This document shows positions 10,662 to 20,281 of a stretch of 64,000 bases of DNA, piece after piece (positions within the stretch are counted from its first letter, which is position 1; each line of letters begins with the position of its first letter). The notes under the pieces are model-generated. The model had not been told where the DNA came from. It saw nothing but the letters and a program-made list of their open reading frames with translations, and did no database searches. The stretch spans positions 91,128-155,127 of the forward strand of contig QNRL01000011.1 in NCBI GenBank assembly GCA_003315335.1, in the 5' to 3' direction. Source of the stretch: Pseudocitrobacter faecalis (lineage in GTDB: Bacteria > Pseudomonadota > Gammaproteobacteria > Enterobacterales > Enterobacteriaceae). The position numbers and the translations under genes are program-made.

Positions 10662-11689
10662 TGCGGCTCAAGGTTAGCAACCGCTGATGCGCCGATGCGG
10701 AACATCTCTTCGTCTGGATTCTCGACCAAAATTTTCACCGGAAAACGTTGGGCGACGCGAACCCAGTTAATGGAGCGGGACACGCGCGGCAGGCCGCCGA
10801 GCACCATGCCGCCATCATCCGGCATTACACCGTAGCCGATAGAATCGACCTTGCCGGTAAACGTTTTGCCGGAGTCACTCATCAGGCGAAGGGTGGCGGG
10901 AGTACCACTATGGATGTTTTTCAGCTCGGTTTCGCGGAAATTGGCGATCACGTACCAGTGGTGAGTATCAATCAGGGTGAAAACCGGTTTCATGGCCGAT
11001 GCGAACTGACCGACGCTGGTTTTCAGCGCCACCACGCGACCATCAAACGGCGCGCGCACGGTCGCCATTTCCAGATGCAGCTCGGTGAGTGCGATATCCG
11101 CCCGCACCACATCGCGCTGGGCTTCCAGCGCATCGACGCCGCTAACCGCGCTGGCGGCCTGTTTTGCCTGTTCGAGGATAGCATTGAGATCGGCTTCTGC
11201 GGCACGTTGCGCTGTCCGGGCCCGGTCAACGTCTTCAGCGGAAACAAAGCCCTGCGCCAGCAGCGGCTCGGTGCGATTCAGCGTTTTGGTCGCCTGGGCG
11301 GCGGCGGCGCGCGCTTTCGCGACCGCCGCTTCTACTGAATCAGCGCCGTGTTGTTGGGCATTAACACTGCGCTGCATCAGCATAATTTGTTTGTCGAGCG
11401 CTTCAAGTGAGGCTTTGGCTTTCGCCAGGTTGGCTTCATAAGTGCGGGGATCGATGCGCATTAACACATCGCCTTTCTTAACCCGTTGGTTATCGTGCAC
11501 GGCCATGTCGACAATGCGGCCGCTGACTTCCGGCACGACATCAATGGTGTCTGCATAAACATAGGCATCATTTGTGGAGGGCGCGCTGTCCAGGCGCCAG
11601 ATGACATAAACCATAACGACAATAGCCGCCATCACCAGAATCAGGGCAGGCGCCTTTTTATTGGTCGGTTTTTTGGGCGTACTTTCCAT
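10658..11689 (-). CDS. mdtN: Membrane-fusion protein MdtN
   Basis: HlyD/EmrA-type periplasmic adaptor linking MdtO to the outer-membrane channel MdtP. The 343 residues start with one membrane anchor (residues 12-30, ALILVMAAIVVMVYVIWRL). A biotinyl-lipoyl-like half (SGRIVDMAVHDNQRVKKGDVL), a long Ala-rich helical hairpin at about 80-190 and a beta-barrel region with RAPFDGRVVAL follow. Length equals the E. coli protein. It is the first gene of the pump operon, directly after ytcA with an 18-base gap, so ytcA is probably cotranscribed. Confidence 0.94.
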   Translation of the reverse strand: MESTPKKPTNKKAPALILVMAAIVVMVYVIWRLDSAPSTNDAYVYADTIDVVPEVSGRIVDMAVHDNQRVKKGDVLMRIDPRTYEANLAKAKASLEALDKQIMLMQRSVNAQQHGADSVEAAVAKARAAAAQATKTLNRTEPLLAQGFVSAEDVDRARTAQRAAEADLNAILEQAKQAASAVSGVDALEAQRDVVRADIALTELHLEMATVRAPFDGRVVALKTSVGQFASAMKPVFTLIDTHHWYVIANFRETELKNIHSGTPATLRLMSDSGKTFTGKVDSIGYGVMPDDGGMVLGGLPRVSRSINWVRVAQRFPVKILVENPDEEMFRIGASAVANLEPQ

Positions 11690-11707
11690 GTGTGCGTCTC
11701 AATAGAA

Positions 11708-11974
11708 TTAGAAGAAGGCCAGCCATAACAGCATGGAGAAAAGGGCGAATAGCGCGGTATAGGCCAGCCCTGGGTAGCCCAGATGCGGCGTGCTGTTCGT
11801 GCGAATAAGAATGCGGCGGACGATAAGCGTCAGGATGACGCCGCCAATAATGCAAAAAAGCCAGCCAGGGTAATACGCGCCTATCACCGGTATCGCGGGT
11901 GAAAAGGTGCAGCCCGACAGCAAAAACAGGGGAAGCAGAAGCAGCTTGCCTGAAAAAGAAAAAAACCTACCCAT
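11708..11974 (-). CDS. ytcA: Small lipoprotein YtcA
   Basis: An 88-residue protein with a lipoprotein signal (lipobox LLSGC near residue 22) and two hydrophobic segments, PGWLFCIIGGVILTLIV and a C-terminal one rich in Leu and Phe. Small proteins of this kind regularly precede MdtN- or AaeA-type adaptors, and it lies in the same position as E. coli ytcA, just upstream of mdtN on the same strand. The function is unknown; a role in assembly or stability of the pump is a guess based on linkage. Confidence 0.85.
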   Translation of the reverse strand: MGRFFSFSGKLLLLPLFLLSGCTFSPAIPVIGAYYPGWLFCIIGGVILTLIVRRILIRTNSTPHLGYPGLAYTALFALFSMLLWLAFF

Positions 11975-12126
11975 GTTTTATTTTCCTGGATAATAAATGG
12001 AGCTATTAATATTCCTGTTAATTTTGAATAAAAGTCGCCCGGTTGAACTGAAAAGTATAATCAGCGCGAACACGGCAAAATTGATTTAACTTGCGGAATT
12101 GATTATCCGGCCAGTGAATAATTCGA

Positions 12127-12150
12127 GTGCCCCGGCATAAGCCGGGGCAC
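12127..12150 (-). terminator. Terminator hairpin of yjcS
   Basis: Perfect ten-base inverted repeat GTGCCCCGGC / GCCGGGGCAC around an ATAA loop, 22 bases beyond the yjcS stop. The bases after it on the minus strand are AT-rich but not a pure T run. Confidence 0.75.
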
Positions 12151-12172
12151 GTTTATCACGTTTTCAAAATGA

Positions 12173-14152
12173 TTAATTCGGCGTGACAATATTTGTCCAC
12201 AGCTCGAATTTATCCATGCAAGAAATAATTTCATTTAATTTATTAGCGTTGCCAATAATTTTCACTCTCTTCGCTTTCACCAGATCGGCCATTTTTGCCT
12301 GACCCACCAGTACGTCGTGCAGATCGCTACGGCTCATATAGAACGACGCATCAACTTTCGGTTGCAGGGTTTTACGGTAGTTCAGTACGCTGTTTTCCAA
12401 CGATAAATTCATATTATCGTTATTGGAGAAATTAAAGTTCAGGCTAATGTTTTTACCTGCGGCTTTCTCGCTATCCAGACGTACTGCCAGGTAATCCAGC
12501 AGCATCTCGACGGTCATGCCTTTAATGGTGTCGGAAGAGGCAGTGCTGGCGTGTTCGAATTTTTTCACGCCTTCACGCAGCTCTTTTGCGCCGGTCAGGT
12601 AGAAACCGCGCCAGGTGGCGGATTCAGCCTGATAGCCGAGCTGTTCGAAGGTGTCGGCCTGCAGATTTTTCGCAACCTGGTCGCCCGGATCGGCTGCAAT
12701 CACCTGTTTCAGCAGTTCAGATGCCCAACGGTAGTCACCCTCATTGTAGGCTTCACGCGCGAGGTTGATAGCATGTGCGGAGCCGCCCAACGCTTTGACA
12801 TAACGTTTACCCATATCCACCTGACCATACGGATTCAGGTTCGCCGGGTTACCATCGTAGTAGCCGAGGTAGAAGTTATACACCGCGCGGGCATTATGAC
12901 TGACAGAACCATAGTAGCCACGGCTGGCCCAGTTTTTATCCAGCGTTTCCGGCAGATGAATCATATTGCCGATTTCATTCATGGTGTAACCCTGATTCGC
13001 TAAATGCAGCGTCTGGTCATGAATGTACTTGATGGTGTCACGATATTTGCCAATGTAATCATTGATATGCTGATTTCCCCACACCGGCCAGGTGTGCGGC
13101 ATAAACAGTACTTCGGCCTGCGAGCCCCATTTATCCAGCGTTTCGTTCAGGTAATCAGTCCACTTCGCGGTATCACGGGTTTTCGCGCCGCGCAGGGTGT
13201 AGAAGTTATGCAGGGTGTGGGTGCTGTTTTCCGCTGTACACAGGGCTTTCAGCGCCGGAATGTAGAGGTGCATTTCAGACGGCGCTTCGCTGCCCGGTGC
13301 CATCAGGAATTCGAAATCCAGACCGTCGATCGTGAGTTTTTCACCGGTTTTGGTGACGGAGTGCGTCGGAGCAATAATGCTCGGGTCGCCGGTGGCGAGC
13401 GTTACGCCGAGGCCGTTGCCGATATTACCCTGGGCATTATGCGGCAGCAGCAGCCCATAAGAGTACAGCGCGCGGCGGCTCATGATATTCCCCGCCAGCA
13501 CGTTTTCGCTGATCGCCTCCTCCATAAAGCCTTCCGGGGCGATGATCTGCACTTTGCCAGCTTTCACATCGGCTTCAGAAACAATCCCTTTTACACCGCC
13601 GTAGTGGTCTGCATGGCTATGGGTATAAATAACCGCCACAATCGGCTTCTGCGGGCGGTGTTTGAAATAGAGAGCGAGACTGGCTTTGGCGGAGTTGGGG
13701 GTCACCAGCGGGTCGATGACGATAATGCCGGTATCGCCTTCAATAAAGGTGATGTTGGAAATATCCTGGCTGCGCACCTGGTACATGCGGTCAGTCACTT
13801 TAAACAGCCCGGAGATGCCATTGACCTGTGCCTGACGCCACAGGCTTGGGTTGATGGTGTCCGGTGCTGGCGCATTAATATCAAACTGATAATCCAGCGC
13901 ACGATAATAAACTTTACCGTCCGGTGTTCTTAATTTCCCTTCATCAAGCAATGGCGCGATAAAGCCACGCTGGGCGTCTTCAAAATCCTGGCGATTGTTA
14001 AATGGGAGGGATTGCTGATATTGCTGATTGACGGATTTCGTAAATGTACTGGCGTCTTTAGCGGTTTCTGCCGCACCCACAGATTGGCTCATTAGTGCCA
14101 TAATGGCGGTCAGCGCCAGGCAGGTTTTGGTTAATTTGAATGTTCCATTCAT
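12173..14152 (-). CDS. yjcS: Alkyl/aryl-sulfatase YjcS (metallo-beta-lactamase fold)
   Basis: Zinc-dependent sulfatase of the SdsA1 group that hydrolyses primary alkyl sulfates such as dodecyl sulfate. About 659 residues with a signal peptide ending near SQSVGA-AET, so probably periplasmic. The metal site motif [10 protein letters not shown] (HxHxDH) lies near residue 180, and [16 protein letters not shown] supplies further ligands. The C-terminal part contains the dimerisation and SCP-2-like domains seen in SdsA1. The start MNGTFKLTK was preferred over an in-frame ATG six codons upstream because the signal peptide then begins correctly; GGAG lies twelve bases upstream. In E. coli the als genes follow; here yjdP-phn does. 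Confidence 0.93.
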   Translation of the reverse strand: MNGTFKLTKTCLALTAIMALMSQSVGAAETAKDASTFTKSVNQQYQQSLPFNNRQDFEDAQRGFIAPLLDEGKLRTPDGKVYYRALDYQFDINAPAPDTINPSLWRQAQVNGISGLFKVTDRMYQVRSQDISNITFIEGDTGIIVIDPLVTPNSAKASLALYFKHRPQKPIVAVIYTHSHADHYGGVKGIVSEADVKAGKVQIIAPEGFMEEAISENVLAGNIMSRRALYSYGLLLPHNAQGNIGNGLGVTLATGDPSIIAPTHSVTKTGEKLTIDGLDFEFLMAPGSEAPSEMHLYIPALKALCTAENSTHTLHNFYTLRGAKTRDTAKWTDYLNETLDKWGSQAEVLFMPHTWPVWGNQHINDYIGKYRDTIKYIHDQTLHLANQGYTMNEIGNMIHLPETLDKNWASRGYYGSVSHNARAVYNFYLGYYDGNPANLNPYGQVDMGKRYVKALGGSAHAINLAREAYNEGDYRWASELLKQVIAADPGDQVAKNLQADTFEQLGYQAESATWRGFYLTGAKELREGVKKFEHASTASSDTIKGMTVEMLLDYLAVRLDSEKAAGKNISLNFNFSNNDNMNLSLENSVLNYRKTLQPKVDASFYMSRSDLHDVLVGQAKMADLVKAKRVKIIGNANKLNEIISCMDKFELWTNIVTPN

Positions 14153-14372
14153 AAAATATCTAATCTCCATTTAATTATTTGTGAAATAAATAATAAGAAG
14201 GGTGAAATGGAGAACATTATAATAATAACTTTTTGCTGTGGATATTTCGGTTGTGATCGAATTAACTATTATCGTTAGGTTATTGTGCTATTCAAATTTG
14301 AGAATACTCCGCTGTTTTACTTTCTAACGTTTCATTAACGTCATCTCACTCTGGTTGTGTGAGACTTTCCTG

Positions 14373-14696
14373 ATGAAACGTTACCTTACCGTCTTGTTGT
14401 TTGTGCTGATGAGCCCGCTTGCGCATGCTGATGTGATTGATGATGCGATAGGCAACATTCAACAGGCGATTAATGATGCTTACAATCCTTCCAGCGACCG
14501 CGCCAGCGATGATGACGATCGCGACTACGACGATGGGCGTTATCGGAACGATAACAGCCGCCAGCAATATGACGACCGTCGCCGCCAACTGGAGGATCGA
14601 CGCCGGCAACTTGATGACCGCCAGCGCCAGCTTGATCAGGAGCGTCGGCAGTTAGAGGATGAGCGGCAGAGGCTGGAAGATGAGTATGAGCGGTGA
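14373..14696 (+). CDS. yjdP: Secreted charged-repeat protein YjdP
   Basis: A 107-residue protein with a clear signal peptide (MKRYLTVLLFVLMSPLAHA) and the conserved segment DVIDDAIGNIQQAINDAYNP. It then has an Asp-rich stretch and a C-terminal half of Arg/Gln/Glu/Asp heptads (RRRQLDDRQRQLDQERRQ), predicted as a long charged helix or coiled coil. This is the YjdP family, which sits beside phnP in E. coli too. The function is unknown. An upstream ATG at about codon -6 is less likely because it would spoil the signal peptide. Confidence 0.85.
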   Translation: MKRYLTVLLFVLMSPLAHADVIDDAIGNIQQAINDAYNPSSDRASDDDDRDYDDGRYRNDNSRQQYDDRRRQLEDRRRQLDDRQRQLDQERRQLEDERQRLEDEYER

Positions 14697-14718
14697 GGGG
14701 AGTTAGGTGCTGGCATGG

Positions 14719-14804
14719 CCCCTCACCCTAACCCTCTCCCACAGGGAGAGGGAACCGACTGCGCCTTTTCTCCCTCTCCCTGTGGGAGAGGGCCGGGGTG
14801 AGGG
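14719..14804. repeat. GC-rich palindromic REP-like element, copy 3
   Basis: CCCTCACCCTAACCCTCTCC hairpin, 26-base spacer, second hairpin and GGCCGGGGTGAGGG arm. It sits between the convergent yjdP and phnP, where it could act as a shared transcript end. Confidence 0.85.
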
Positions 14805-14830
14805 CATCAGCGCGCGCATGACCAACCCCA

Positions 14831-15589
14831 TCACGCCACCCTAATCACCATCCCATCAAACCCGGCCTCAAACCCTGACGGAAGCGCGTTCTCCATCAGC
14901 CACGCATCAAACTGGTGACTGATATGCGTCAAAACCACCCGTGGCGAGCGGATAACCTCATTCAGCGCCAGCACGCTATTTAAATCACAGTGATTACGCG
15001 GCGCATCCGCGCGCGGCGGGTGGCTACAATCAATCACCATCACCTGCGGATGATTATTAAGTAAAAATTTCACCGTTTTTTCCGGTAGCCCTGCGGTATC
15101 AGACAGCCACGCCACCCGGCTGTGCGCCGTTTCCAGCAAGTAACCGAAAGTGAGTTTTGAATGGTTGAGCGGCAACGGCGTCACTTGCAATCCCTGCAAA
15201 TCGAACACCACAAACGGCTCCACCGTGTGGCTGAAATCAAGCAGGCCCGGATGTTTAAACAGATCGTCGCAGCCCTGTTCATCCGGCGGGCCGTAGACCG
15301 GGATCGTGTCGCCCACGCCCCAGCGTAGCGGGAACAGCCCCTGCACGTGATCCATATGATAGTGCGTCAGCAAAAACTGTCGGAACGATCCGGGCGACCA
15401 GCGATCGGTGAGATCGTGCAGCCCGGCGTCGATCAGGGTGATCGCATCGTTAAACTTTACGACGCCGCTGCAGGGCTGACGGCGATACTGCGGCGAGCGT
15501 CGCGCTCGGGCGCACGCCGCGCACGCGCAGCCCCATGCGGGAACGCCCTGTGCGCCGCCGGTGCCGGTGAGCGTGAGGGTCAGGCTCAT
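14831..15589 (-). CDS. phnP: Phosphoribosyl 1,2-cyclic phosphate phosphodiesterase PhnP
   Basis: Metallo-beta-lactamase-fold hydrolase that opens 5-phosphoribosyl 1,2-cyclic phosphate, the ribose product of C-P bond cleavage, to ribose 1,5-bisphosphate. 252 residues. Metal motif [11 protein letters not shown] near residue 78; an N-terminal cysteine cluster ([11 protein letters not shown]) binds the structural zinc known from E. coli PhnP. It is the last gene of the phn operon, one base after phnO, and its product is the substrate of PhnN. Confidence 0.96.
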   Translation of the reverse strand: MSLTLTLTGTGGAQGVPAWGCACAACARARRSPQYRRQPCSGVVKFNDAITLIDAGLHDLTDRWSPGSFRQFLLTHYHMDHVQGLFPLRWGVGDTIPVYGPPDEQGCDDLFKHPGLLDFSHTVEPFVVFDLQGLQVTPLPLNHSKLTFGYLLETAHSRVAWLSDTAGLPEKTVKFLLNNHPQVMVIDCSHPPRADAPRNHCDLNSVLALNEVIRSPRVVLTHISHQFDAWLMENALPSGFEAGFDGMVIRVA

Positions 15590-15590
15590 G

Positions 15591-16025
15591 TTACAGCGCC
15601 TTGGTGAAGCGGAAATGACTCTGTTCGTAGCCTTCGCGCAGATAGAAACGATGCGCGTCGTGGCGCTTCACGTTGGTGGAAAGCTCGGTCATTTCGGCCC
15701 CGGCCTGGCGGGCTTCTTCTTCCGCCCACGCCAGCAACTTGCTACCAACGTTCAAACCGCGCGCCTGTGGCATCACCACCAGTTCCTGAATTTCGCCGAT
15801 CCAGTTGACATGATGCAGATGAAACTGCAAATGCAGGCCGATCATGCCGATAACTTCGCCATCCAGCAGCGCCAGATGGTAGCGCATGTTTGGGTCGCGC
15901 AGGTTGGCGTTAAAGCCCACACGAAACGCGTGATGGTCAAACTCCACCTGTTTTAGCTCACATATCAATGCGTAAACCGCGTCGGTATCGTACTGCGTGG
16001 CTGGGCGAAGCTCACAAACAGGCAT
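15591..16025 (-). CDS. phnO: Aminoalkylphosphonate N-acetyltransferase PhnO
   Basis: GNAT-family enzyme that acetylates 1-aminoalkylphosphonates with acetyl-CoA, allowing or detoxifying their breakdown by C-P lyase. 144 residues, with the acetyl-CoA-binding motif A visible as [19 protein letters not shown]. The 5' end overlaps phnN by 14 bases, consistent with translational coupling inside the phn operon. Confidence 0.95.
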   Translation of the reverse strand: MPVCELRPATQYDTDAVYALICELKQVEFDHHAFRVGFNANLRDPNMRYHLALLDGEVIGMIGLHLQFHLHHVNWIGEIQELVVMPQARGLNVGSKLLAWAEEEARQAGAEMTELSTNVKRHDAHRFYLREGYEQSHFRFTKAL

Positions 16026-16566
16026 GGTGTTTCTCCTTCTGATGAATCAGCGTCAGCAGCGTGTCGACCGACTGGCGCAGGCTGCCGTCATTGTTGAGCG
16101 TATGGCAATCCTGTGGAGTATAGCGGGCGGCGCGCGCCAGACGGGCGTTAATTTCACTGGCGTTTTCGCGGCCACGCTTTTCCAGGCGCTGGCGCAGGAT
16201 CTCCGGTGACACCTGTAAACAGATAGGCAGCAGGGCCGATTCATAGCGTGCCCGCGCCTGCGGCAGGTGCGCGCGTGAGCCGTTGACCACCACGTCGAAC
16301 CCGGCGTGTAGCCAAAGGTCGATCTCCAGCCCGACACCGTAATAGTAGCTGTTAGCATGCCAGCTTAACGCGAAGAGTTGCTGCCCCGCGCGGGCAAAAA
16401 ACTCCTGCTCGCTCAGGGCGATATGATTTTCACTTCCGGCGCTGGCGTCACGCGTGATGTAGCGATGCGCCACCAGTAGCTGCGTCTGTTCCCGCTGACG
16501 GAGTTCCGCCAGCAGACTGTCTTTCCCGGAGCCGGACGGCCCCATCAACCAAATCAGTTTTCCCAT
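16012..16566 (-). CDS. phnN: Ribose 1,5-bisphosphate phosphokinase PhnN
   Basis: Phosphorylates ribose 1,5-bisphosphate to PRPP, returning the C-P lyase ribose product to nucleotide metabolism. 184 residues with an N-terminal Walker A loop GPSGSGKDS and a guanylate-kinase-like fold. Ends 14 bases inside phnO; starts two bases after phnM. Confidence 0.95.
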   Translation of the reverse strand: MGKLIWLMGPSGSGKDSLLAELRQREQTQLLVAHRYITRDASAGSENHIALSEQEFFARAGQQLFALSWHANSYYYGVGLEIDLWLHAGFDVVVNGSRAHLPQARARYESALLPICLQVSPEILRQRLEKRGRENASEINARLARAARYTPQDCHTLNNDGSLRQSVDTLLTLIHQKEKHHACL

Positions 16567-16568
16567 CT

Positions 16569-17705
16569 TCAGAACACCCTTTTCCCCTGACGCCAGACGT
16601 GGTCGATGTGAATGTGGTTGCCTTTGCGATGCGCCAGCACCAGGTCGGCGCGTTTACCCTCGCCAATCACCCCGCGATCCTGAAGATTCAGCGCTTGCGC
16701 CGGGTTTTTGGTTACCAGTTTCACCGCCTGCGGCAGCGTAAAGCGGTTGCTCTCGTCATCGGCAACGCGGAACGCCGCATCCAGTAGGCTGGCGGGGTAA
16801 TAGTCGGAAGAGAGGATATCCAGCAGGCCAAGCTGCGCCAGTTCACTTGCCGCCACGTTGCCGGAGTGCGAACCGCCGCGCACAATATTTGGCGCGCCCA
16901 TCAGCACGTTCATGCCATGCTTGCGTGAGGCTTCTGCCGCTTCGAACGTGGTGGGAAATTCGGCGATTACGCTGCCAAGCTGGTGGGATTCGGCAACGTG
17001 GGCGTGCGTGGCGTCATCGTGGCTGGCGAGCGCAATCTGGCGTGCGCGGCAGATCGCGGCAATGGTTTCGCGATTCGGCTGCGACCAGCGTGCAGCGAGC
17101 GCCAGTTGTTCCTCTTCGTACTGCTGCATCTGCGCATCGGTGAGCGAGTATTTGCCCTGATAATATTCGCGATACTTTTCGCGGTTGGCGAACTGGCGCT
17201 GGCCAGGGGAGTGATCCATCAGCGACACCAGCGTCACCGGTTCGCGCTGCACCAGTTTTTCAAACAGCGGCAGCGTGGTGTGGTGCGGCAGTTCGCAGCG
17301 CAGATGCAGGCGGTGTTCGGCGCGGTTGACGCCGCGTTTCTGCGTCTCTTCGATAGCGTTGATCATCTTCTCCAGATTCTCCAGCCGATCGCCGCCATCG
17401 CGTACGTCGCCAATCGCCACGGCATCCAGCACGGTGGTGATACCGCTTGCCACCATCAGTGCGTCGTGGCTGCTCATCGCCGAGTGGGCGGGCCAGTCCA
17501 CTTTCGGGCGCGGGGTGAAGAATTTATCCAGGTTATCCGTATGCAGCTCAATCAGCCCCGGCAGCAGCCAGCCACCTTCGCCGTCCATCGCGTCTGGCAA
17601 GCGGCTCCGGCTTTCGGCAAAGGCGCGGATTTCGCCGTCCTGTACCTCCAGCGAGCCGTGTACTACCTCGTTTTCCAGCACCAGCTTAATGTTATTGATA
17701 ATCAT
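16569..17705 (-). CDS. phnM: RPnTP hydrolase PhnM
   Basis: Amidohydrolase-superfamily enzyme that removes pyrophosphate from alpha-D-ribose 1-methylphosphonate 5-triphosphate, giving the substrate of the C-P lyase PhnJ. 378 residues. Metal-binding motif [13 protein letters not shown] near residue 50 and later histidines such as [11 protein letters not shown] are visible. It overlaps phnL by four bases (ATGA) and precedes phnN by two. Confidence 0.96.
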   Translation of the reverse strand: MIINNIKLVLENEVVHGSLEVQDGEIRAFAESRSRLPDAMDGEGGWLLPGLIELHTDNLDKFFTPRPKVDWPAHSAMSSHDALMVASGITTVLDAVAIGDVRDGGDRLENLEKMINAIEETQKRGVNRAEHRLHLRCELPHHTTLPLFEKLVQREPVTLVSLMDHSPGQRQFANREKYREYYQGKYSLTDAQMQQYEEEQLALAARWSQPNRETIAAICRARQIALASHDDATHAHVAESHQLGSVIAEFPTTFEAAEASRKHGMNVLMGAPNIVRGGSHSGNVAASELAQLGLLDILSSDYYPASLLDAAFRVADDESNRFTLPQAVKLVTKNPAQALNLQDRGVIGEGKRADLVLAHRKGNHIHIDHVWRQGKRVF

Positions 17706-18382
17706 GAAGAGGCTCCCATTGGGTGGAGGCGGTCGGCGACGTCGTTGCGCACGGCTTCGTCATGGAAGATACCGACGATGGCCGCGCCGCGGGCTTTGGC
17801 TTCGCGGATCAGTTCGACTACGGCGGCGCTGTTTTTGGCGTCCAGCGAGGCGGTAGGTTCGTCGAGCAGCAGAATGGGGTAATCGACGATAAAGCCGCGA
17901 GCGATGTTGACGCGCTGCTGTTCGCCGCCGGAGAAGGTCGATGGCGCAAGATGCCACAGGCGTTCCGGCACGTTCAGGCGAGTGAGCAGACGCGCGGCTT
18001 TAGCGGCGCAGGCTTCACGCGGTACGCCGGTATCGAGCAGCGGCTGCATCACCACTTCCAGCGCCGAAATGCGCGGGATGACGCGCAGAAACTGGCTCAC
18101 CCAGCCGACGGTGGTTTTACGAATTTCCACCACTTTGCGCGCTGGCGCGGTGACCAGGTCTACCCATTCGTCGCCGTGTTTGATCTGGATCTGCCCTTCG
18201 TCGGGCAGATAGTTGGCGTACAGCGAGCGCAGCAGGGTTGATTTGCCGCTGCCGGAGTGACCGTGGAGCACCACACATTCGCCTGCGTTGACGGTGAGCG
18301 AAGCGCGTTGTAAGACGGGCAGGCGCACGCCGTTTTGCTGGTGCAGGATGAAGGTTTTACTGACGTTTTGTACGTTAATCAT
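17702..18382 (-). CDS. phnL: ABC-type ATPase subunit PhnL
   Basis: ATP-binding-cassette protein associated with the C-P lyase core complex, needed for phosphonate use but not itself a transporter. From the start [11 protein letters not shown] at 18380-18382 it has 226 residues, the E. coli length. Walker A is GHSGSGKST, signature [15 protein letters not shown] and Walker [14 protein letters not shown] 230-base repeat array separates it from phnK, where E. coli has only a short gap, so phnL translation is unlikely to be coupled to phnK here. Confidence 0.96.
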   Translation of the reverse strand: MINVQNVSKTFILHQQNGVRLPVLQRASLTVNAGECVVLHGHSGSGKSTLLRSLYANYLPDEGQIQIKHGDEWVDLVTAPARKVVEIRKTTVGWVSQFLRVIPRISALEVVMQPLLDTGVPREACAAKAARLLTRLNVPERLWHLAPSTFSGGEQQRVNIARGFIVDYPILLLDEPTASLDAKNSAAVVELIREAKARGAAIVGIFHDEAVRNDVADRLHPMGASS

Positions 18383-18427
18383 TTTTCGCCTCGTGGTTCG
18401 CATATTGGGGATCGGTGCACGCATTGC

Positions 18428-18658
18428 CCCCTCACCCTAACCCTCTCCCTCGAGGGAGAGGGGACCGATTGTGCGCGGTGTTAAATTCGGTGCGTTCTTC
18501 TCCCTCTCCCTCGAGGGAGAGGGGATCGATTGTGCGCGGTGTTAAATTCGGCACGTTCTTCTCCCTCTCCCTTGAGGGAGAGGGGGCCGATTATGCGCGG
18601 TGTTAAATTCGGCGCGTTCTTCTCCCTCTCCCTGCGGGAGAGGGCCGGGGTGAGGGGA
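18428..18658. repeat. Expanded array of GC-rich palindromic repeats inside the phn operon
   Basis: An extended copy of the REP-like element between phnK and phnL. It starts with the CCCTCACCCTAACCC arm, then holds about three near-identical units of roughly 57-58 bases. Each unit has a CCCTCTCCC/GGGAGAGGG hairpin and the spacer GTGCGCGGTGTTAAATTCGG with a few substitutions. It ends with GGCCGGGGTGAGGG. This is the longest copy in the window and appears to have grown by tandem duplication. Confidence 0.9.
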
Positions 18659-18680
18659 GCAGCGCGCACGGTGCTGCAAC

Positions 18681-19439
18681 TCAATTCTGCAAAACAGACG
18701 ACACCAGTAACTGGGTATACGGATGATGTGGATCGTCGAGCACGCGGTCGGTTAACCCACTCTCCACCACCTGACCCTGTTTCATCACCAGCAACCGATC
18801 CGCCAGCAGGCGGGCGACGCCCAGATCATGGGTGACAATCACCACCGCCAGGTTCAGCTCCACCACCAGGCCGCGCAGCAGGTCGAGCAGGCGCGCCTGC
18901 ACCGATACATCCAGCCCACCGGTCGGCTCATCCATAAACACCAGCTTCGGATGCGTCACCAGATTGCGGGCGATCTGCAAACGTTGCTGCATGCCGCCGG
19001 AAAAGGTGGTCGGCAGGTCATCGATACGGTTAGCCGGAATTTCCACCTCTTCCAGCCACTTCTGCGCGGTAGCGCGAATGTCACCGTAATGTCGCGCCCC
19101 GGTTGCCATCAGGCGTTCGCCGATATTGCCGCCTGCTGACACCTGACGGCGCAGGCCGTCGAGTGGATGCTGATGCACCACGCCCCATTCGGTGCGCAGC
19201 AGGCGACGACGGTCGGCCTCGCTCATTGCGTACAACGAACGGTTCTGGTAGTGAATTTCCCCCTGCTGCGGCGTCAGGCGAGCGGAAATCGATTTCAGCA
19301 GCGTGGTCTTCCCGGAACCGGACTCCCCGACAATGCCGAGCACTTCCCCCGGCCATAAATCAAAAGAGACATCGCTAAAGCCTTTGCCGGGTGCGTAAAG
19401 GTGGGTCAGGTTACTGACCGAAAGTAACGGTTGATTCAT
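18681..19439 (-). CDS. phnK: ABC-type ATPase subunit PhnK
   Basis: ATP-binding-cassette protein that docks on the PhnGHIJ core complex in phosphonate catabolism. 252 residues with Walker A GESGSGKTT, signature FSGGMQQRLQIARNL and Walker B LVFMDEPTGGLD, followed by VIVTHDLGVARLLADRL. The start overlaps the phnJ stop by four bases (ATGA). The downstream side is a long repeat array. Confidence 0.96.
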   Translation of the reverse strand: MNQPLLSVSNLTHLYAPGKGFSDVSFDLWPGEVLGIVGESGSGKTTLLKSISARLTPQQGEIHYQNRSLYAMSEADRRRLLRTEWGVVHQHPLDGLRRQVSAGGNIGERLMATGARHYGDIRATAQKWLEEVEIPANRIDDLPTTFSGGMQQRLQIARNLVTHPKLVFMDEPTGGLDVSVQARLLDLLRGLVVELNLAVVIVTHDLGVARLLADRLLVMKQGQVVESGLTDRVLDDPHHPYTQLLVSSVLQN

Positions 19440-20281
19440 TGGCTTTTCGCCTCGCTCTGTTGGCGGCAGTAATCGGTATCGGAGCAGACAAACATGCGGT
19501 TTCCGGCGTCATCCAGCACCACTTCGTCGAGATAGCTGTGGGTTGATCCGCAAATCGCGCAGGGTTCATCCCACTGCTGAACGGTGAACGGGTGATCGTC
19601 AAAATCGAGGCTTTCCACGCGGGTAAACGGCGGCACGGCATAAATACGCTTCTCGCGCCCCGCGCCAAACAGTTGCAGGGCGGGCATCATGTCCATTTTC
19701 GGGTTATCGAATTTCGGGATGGGCGACGGGTCCATCACGTAGCGATCGTTTACCTTCACCGGATAGGCATATGTGGTGGCGATATGACCGAAGCGGGCGA
19801 TATCTTCATACAGTTTCACCTGCATGATGCCGTACTCCTCCAGCGCGTGCATGGTGCGGGTTTCCGTCTCACGCGGCTCGATAAAGCGCAGCGGTTCCGG
19901 GATCGGCACCTGGAAAATAATGATCTGATCTTCCGTCAGCGGTGTTTCGGGAATGCGGTGACGCGTCTGGATAAGTGTCGCATCGTCCGTGCGCTCGGTG
20001 GTATTCACCCCGGTCACGCGCTTAAAGAAGTTGCGGATCGACACGGCGTTGGTGGTGTCGTCCGCGCCCTGGTCAATCACCTTCAGCACGTCGCTCTCGC
20101 CAATCACGCTGGCGGTTAGCTGAATGCCGCCGGTTCCCCAGCCGTAAGGCATCGGCATCTCGCGCCCGCCAAACGGCACCTGATAACCGGGGATCGCTAC
20201 CGCTTTTAAGATGGCGCGGCGGATCATGCGTTTGGTCTGCTCGTCGAGGTACGCAAAGTTGTAGCCGCTCAGATTAGCCAT
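19436..20281 (-). CDS. phnJ: C-P lyase PhnJ (radical SAM)
   Basis: Catalytic subunit that cleaves the carbon-phosphorus bond with a 4Fe-4S cluster and S-adenosylmethionine. From MANLSGYNFAYLDEQ at 20279-20281 it has 281 residues, exactly as in E. coli; longer in-frame starts lie inside phnI. The non-canonical cluster cysteines occur in CAICGSTHSY and, further on, in MFVCSDTDYC. It overlaps phnI by eight bases. Confidence 0.97.
   Translation of the reverse strand: MANLSGYNFAYLDEQTKRMIRRAILKAVAIPGYQVPFGGREMPMPYGWGTGGIQLTASVIGESDVLKVIDQGADDTTNAVSIRNFFKRVTGVNTTERTDDATLIQTRHRIPETPLTEDQIIIFQVPIPEPLRFIEPRETETRTMHALEEYGIMQVKLYEDIARFGHIATTYAYPVKVNDRYVMDPSPIPKFDNPKMDMMPALQLFGAGREKRIYAVPPFTRVESLDFDDHPFTVQQWDEPCAICGSTHSYLDEVVLDDAGNRMFVCSDTDYCRQQSEAKSQ

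Noticed and set aside
14373..14696. yjdP as a non-coding or shadow frame
   Set aside because: It has a proper signal peptide, the conserved DDAIGNIQQAINDAYNP segment and the same neighbour (phnP) as in E. coli.
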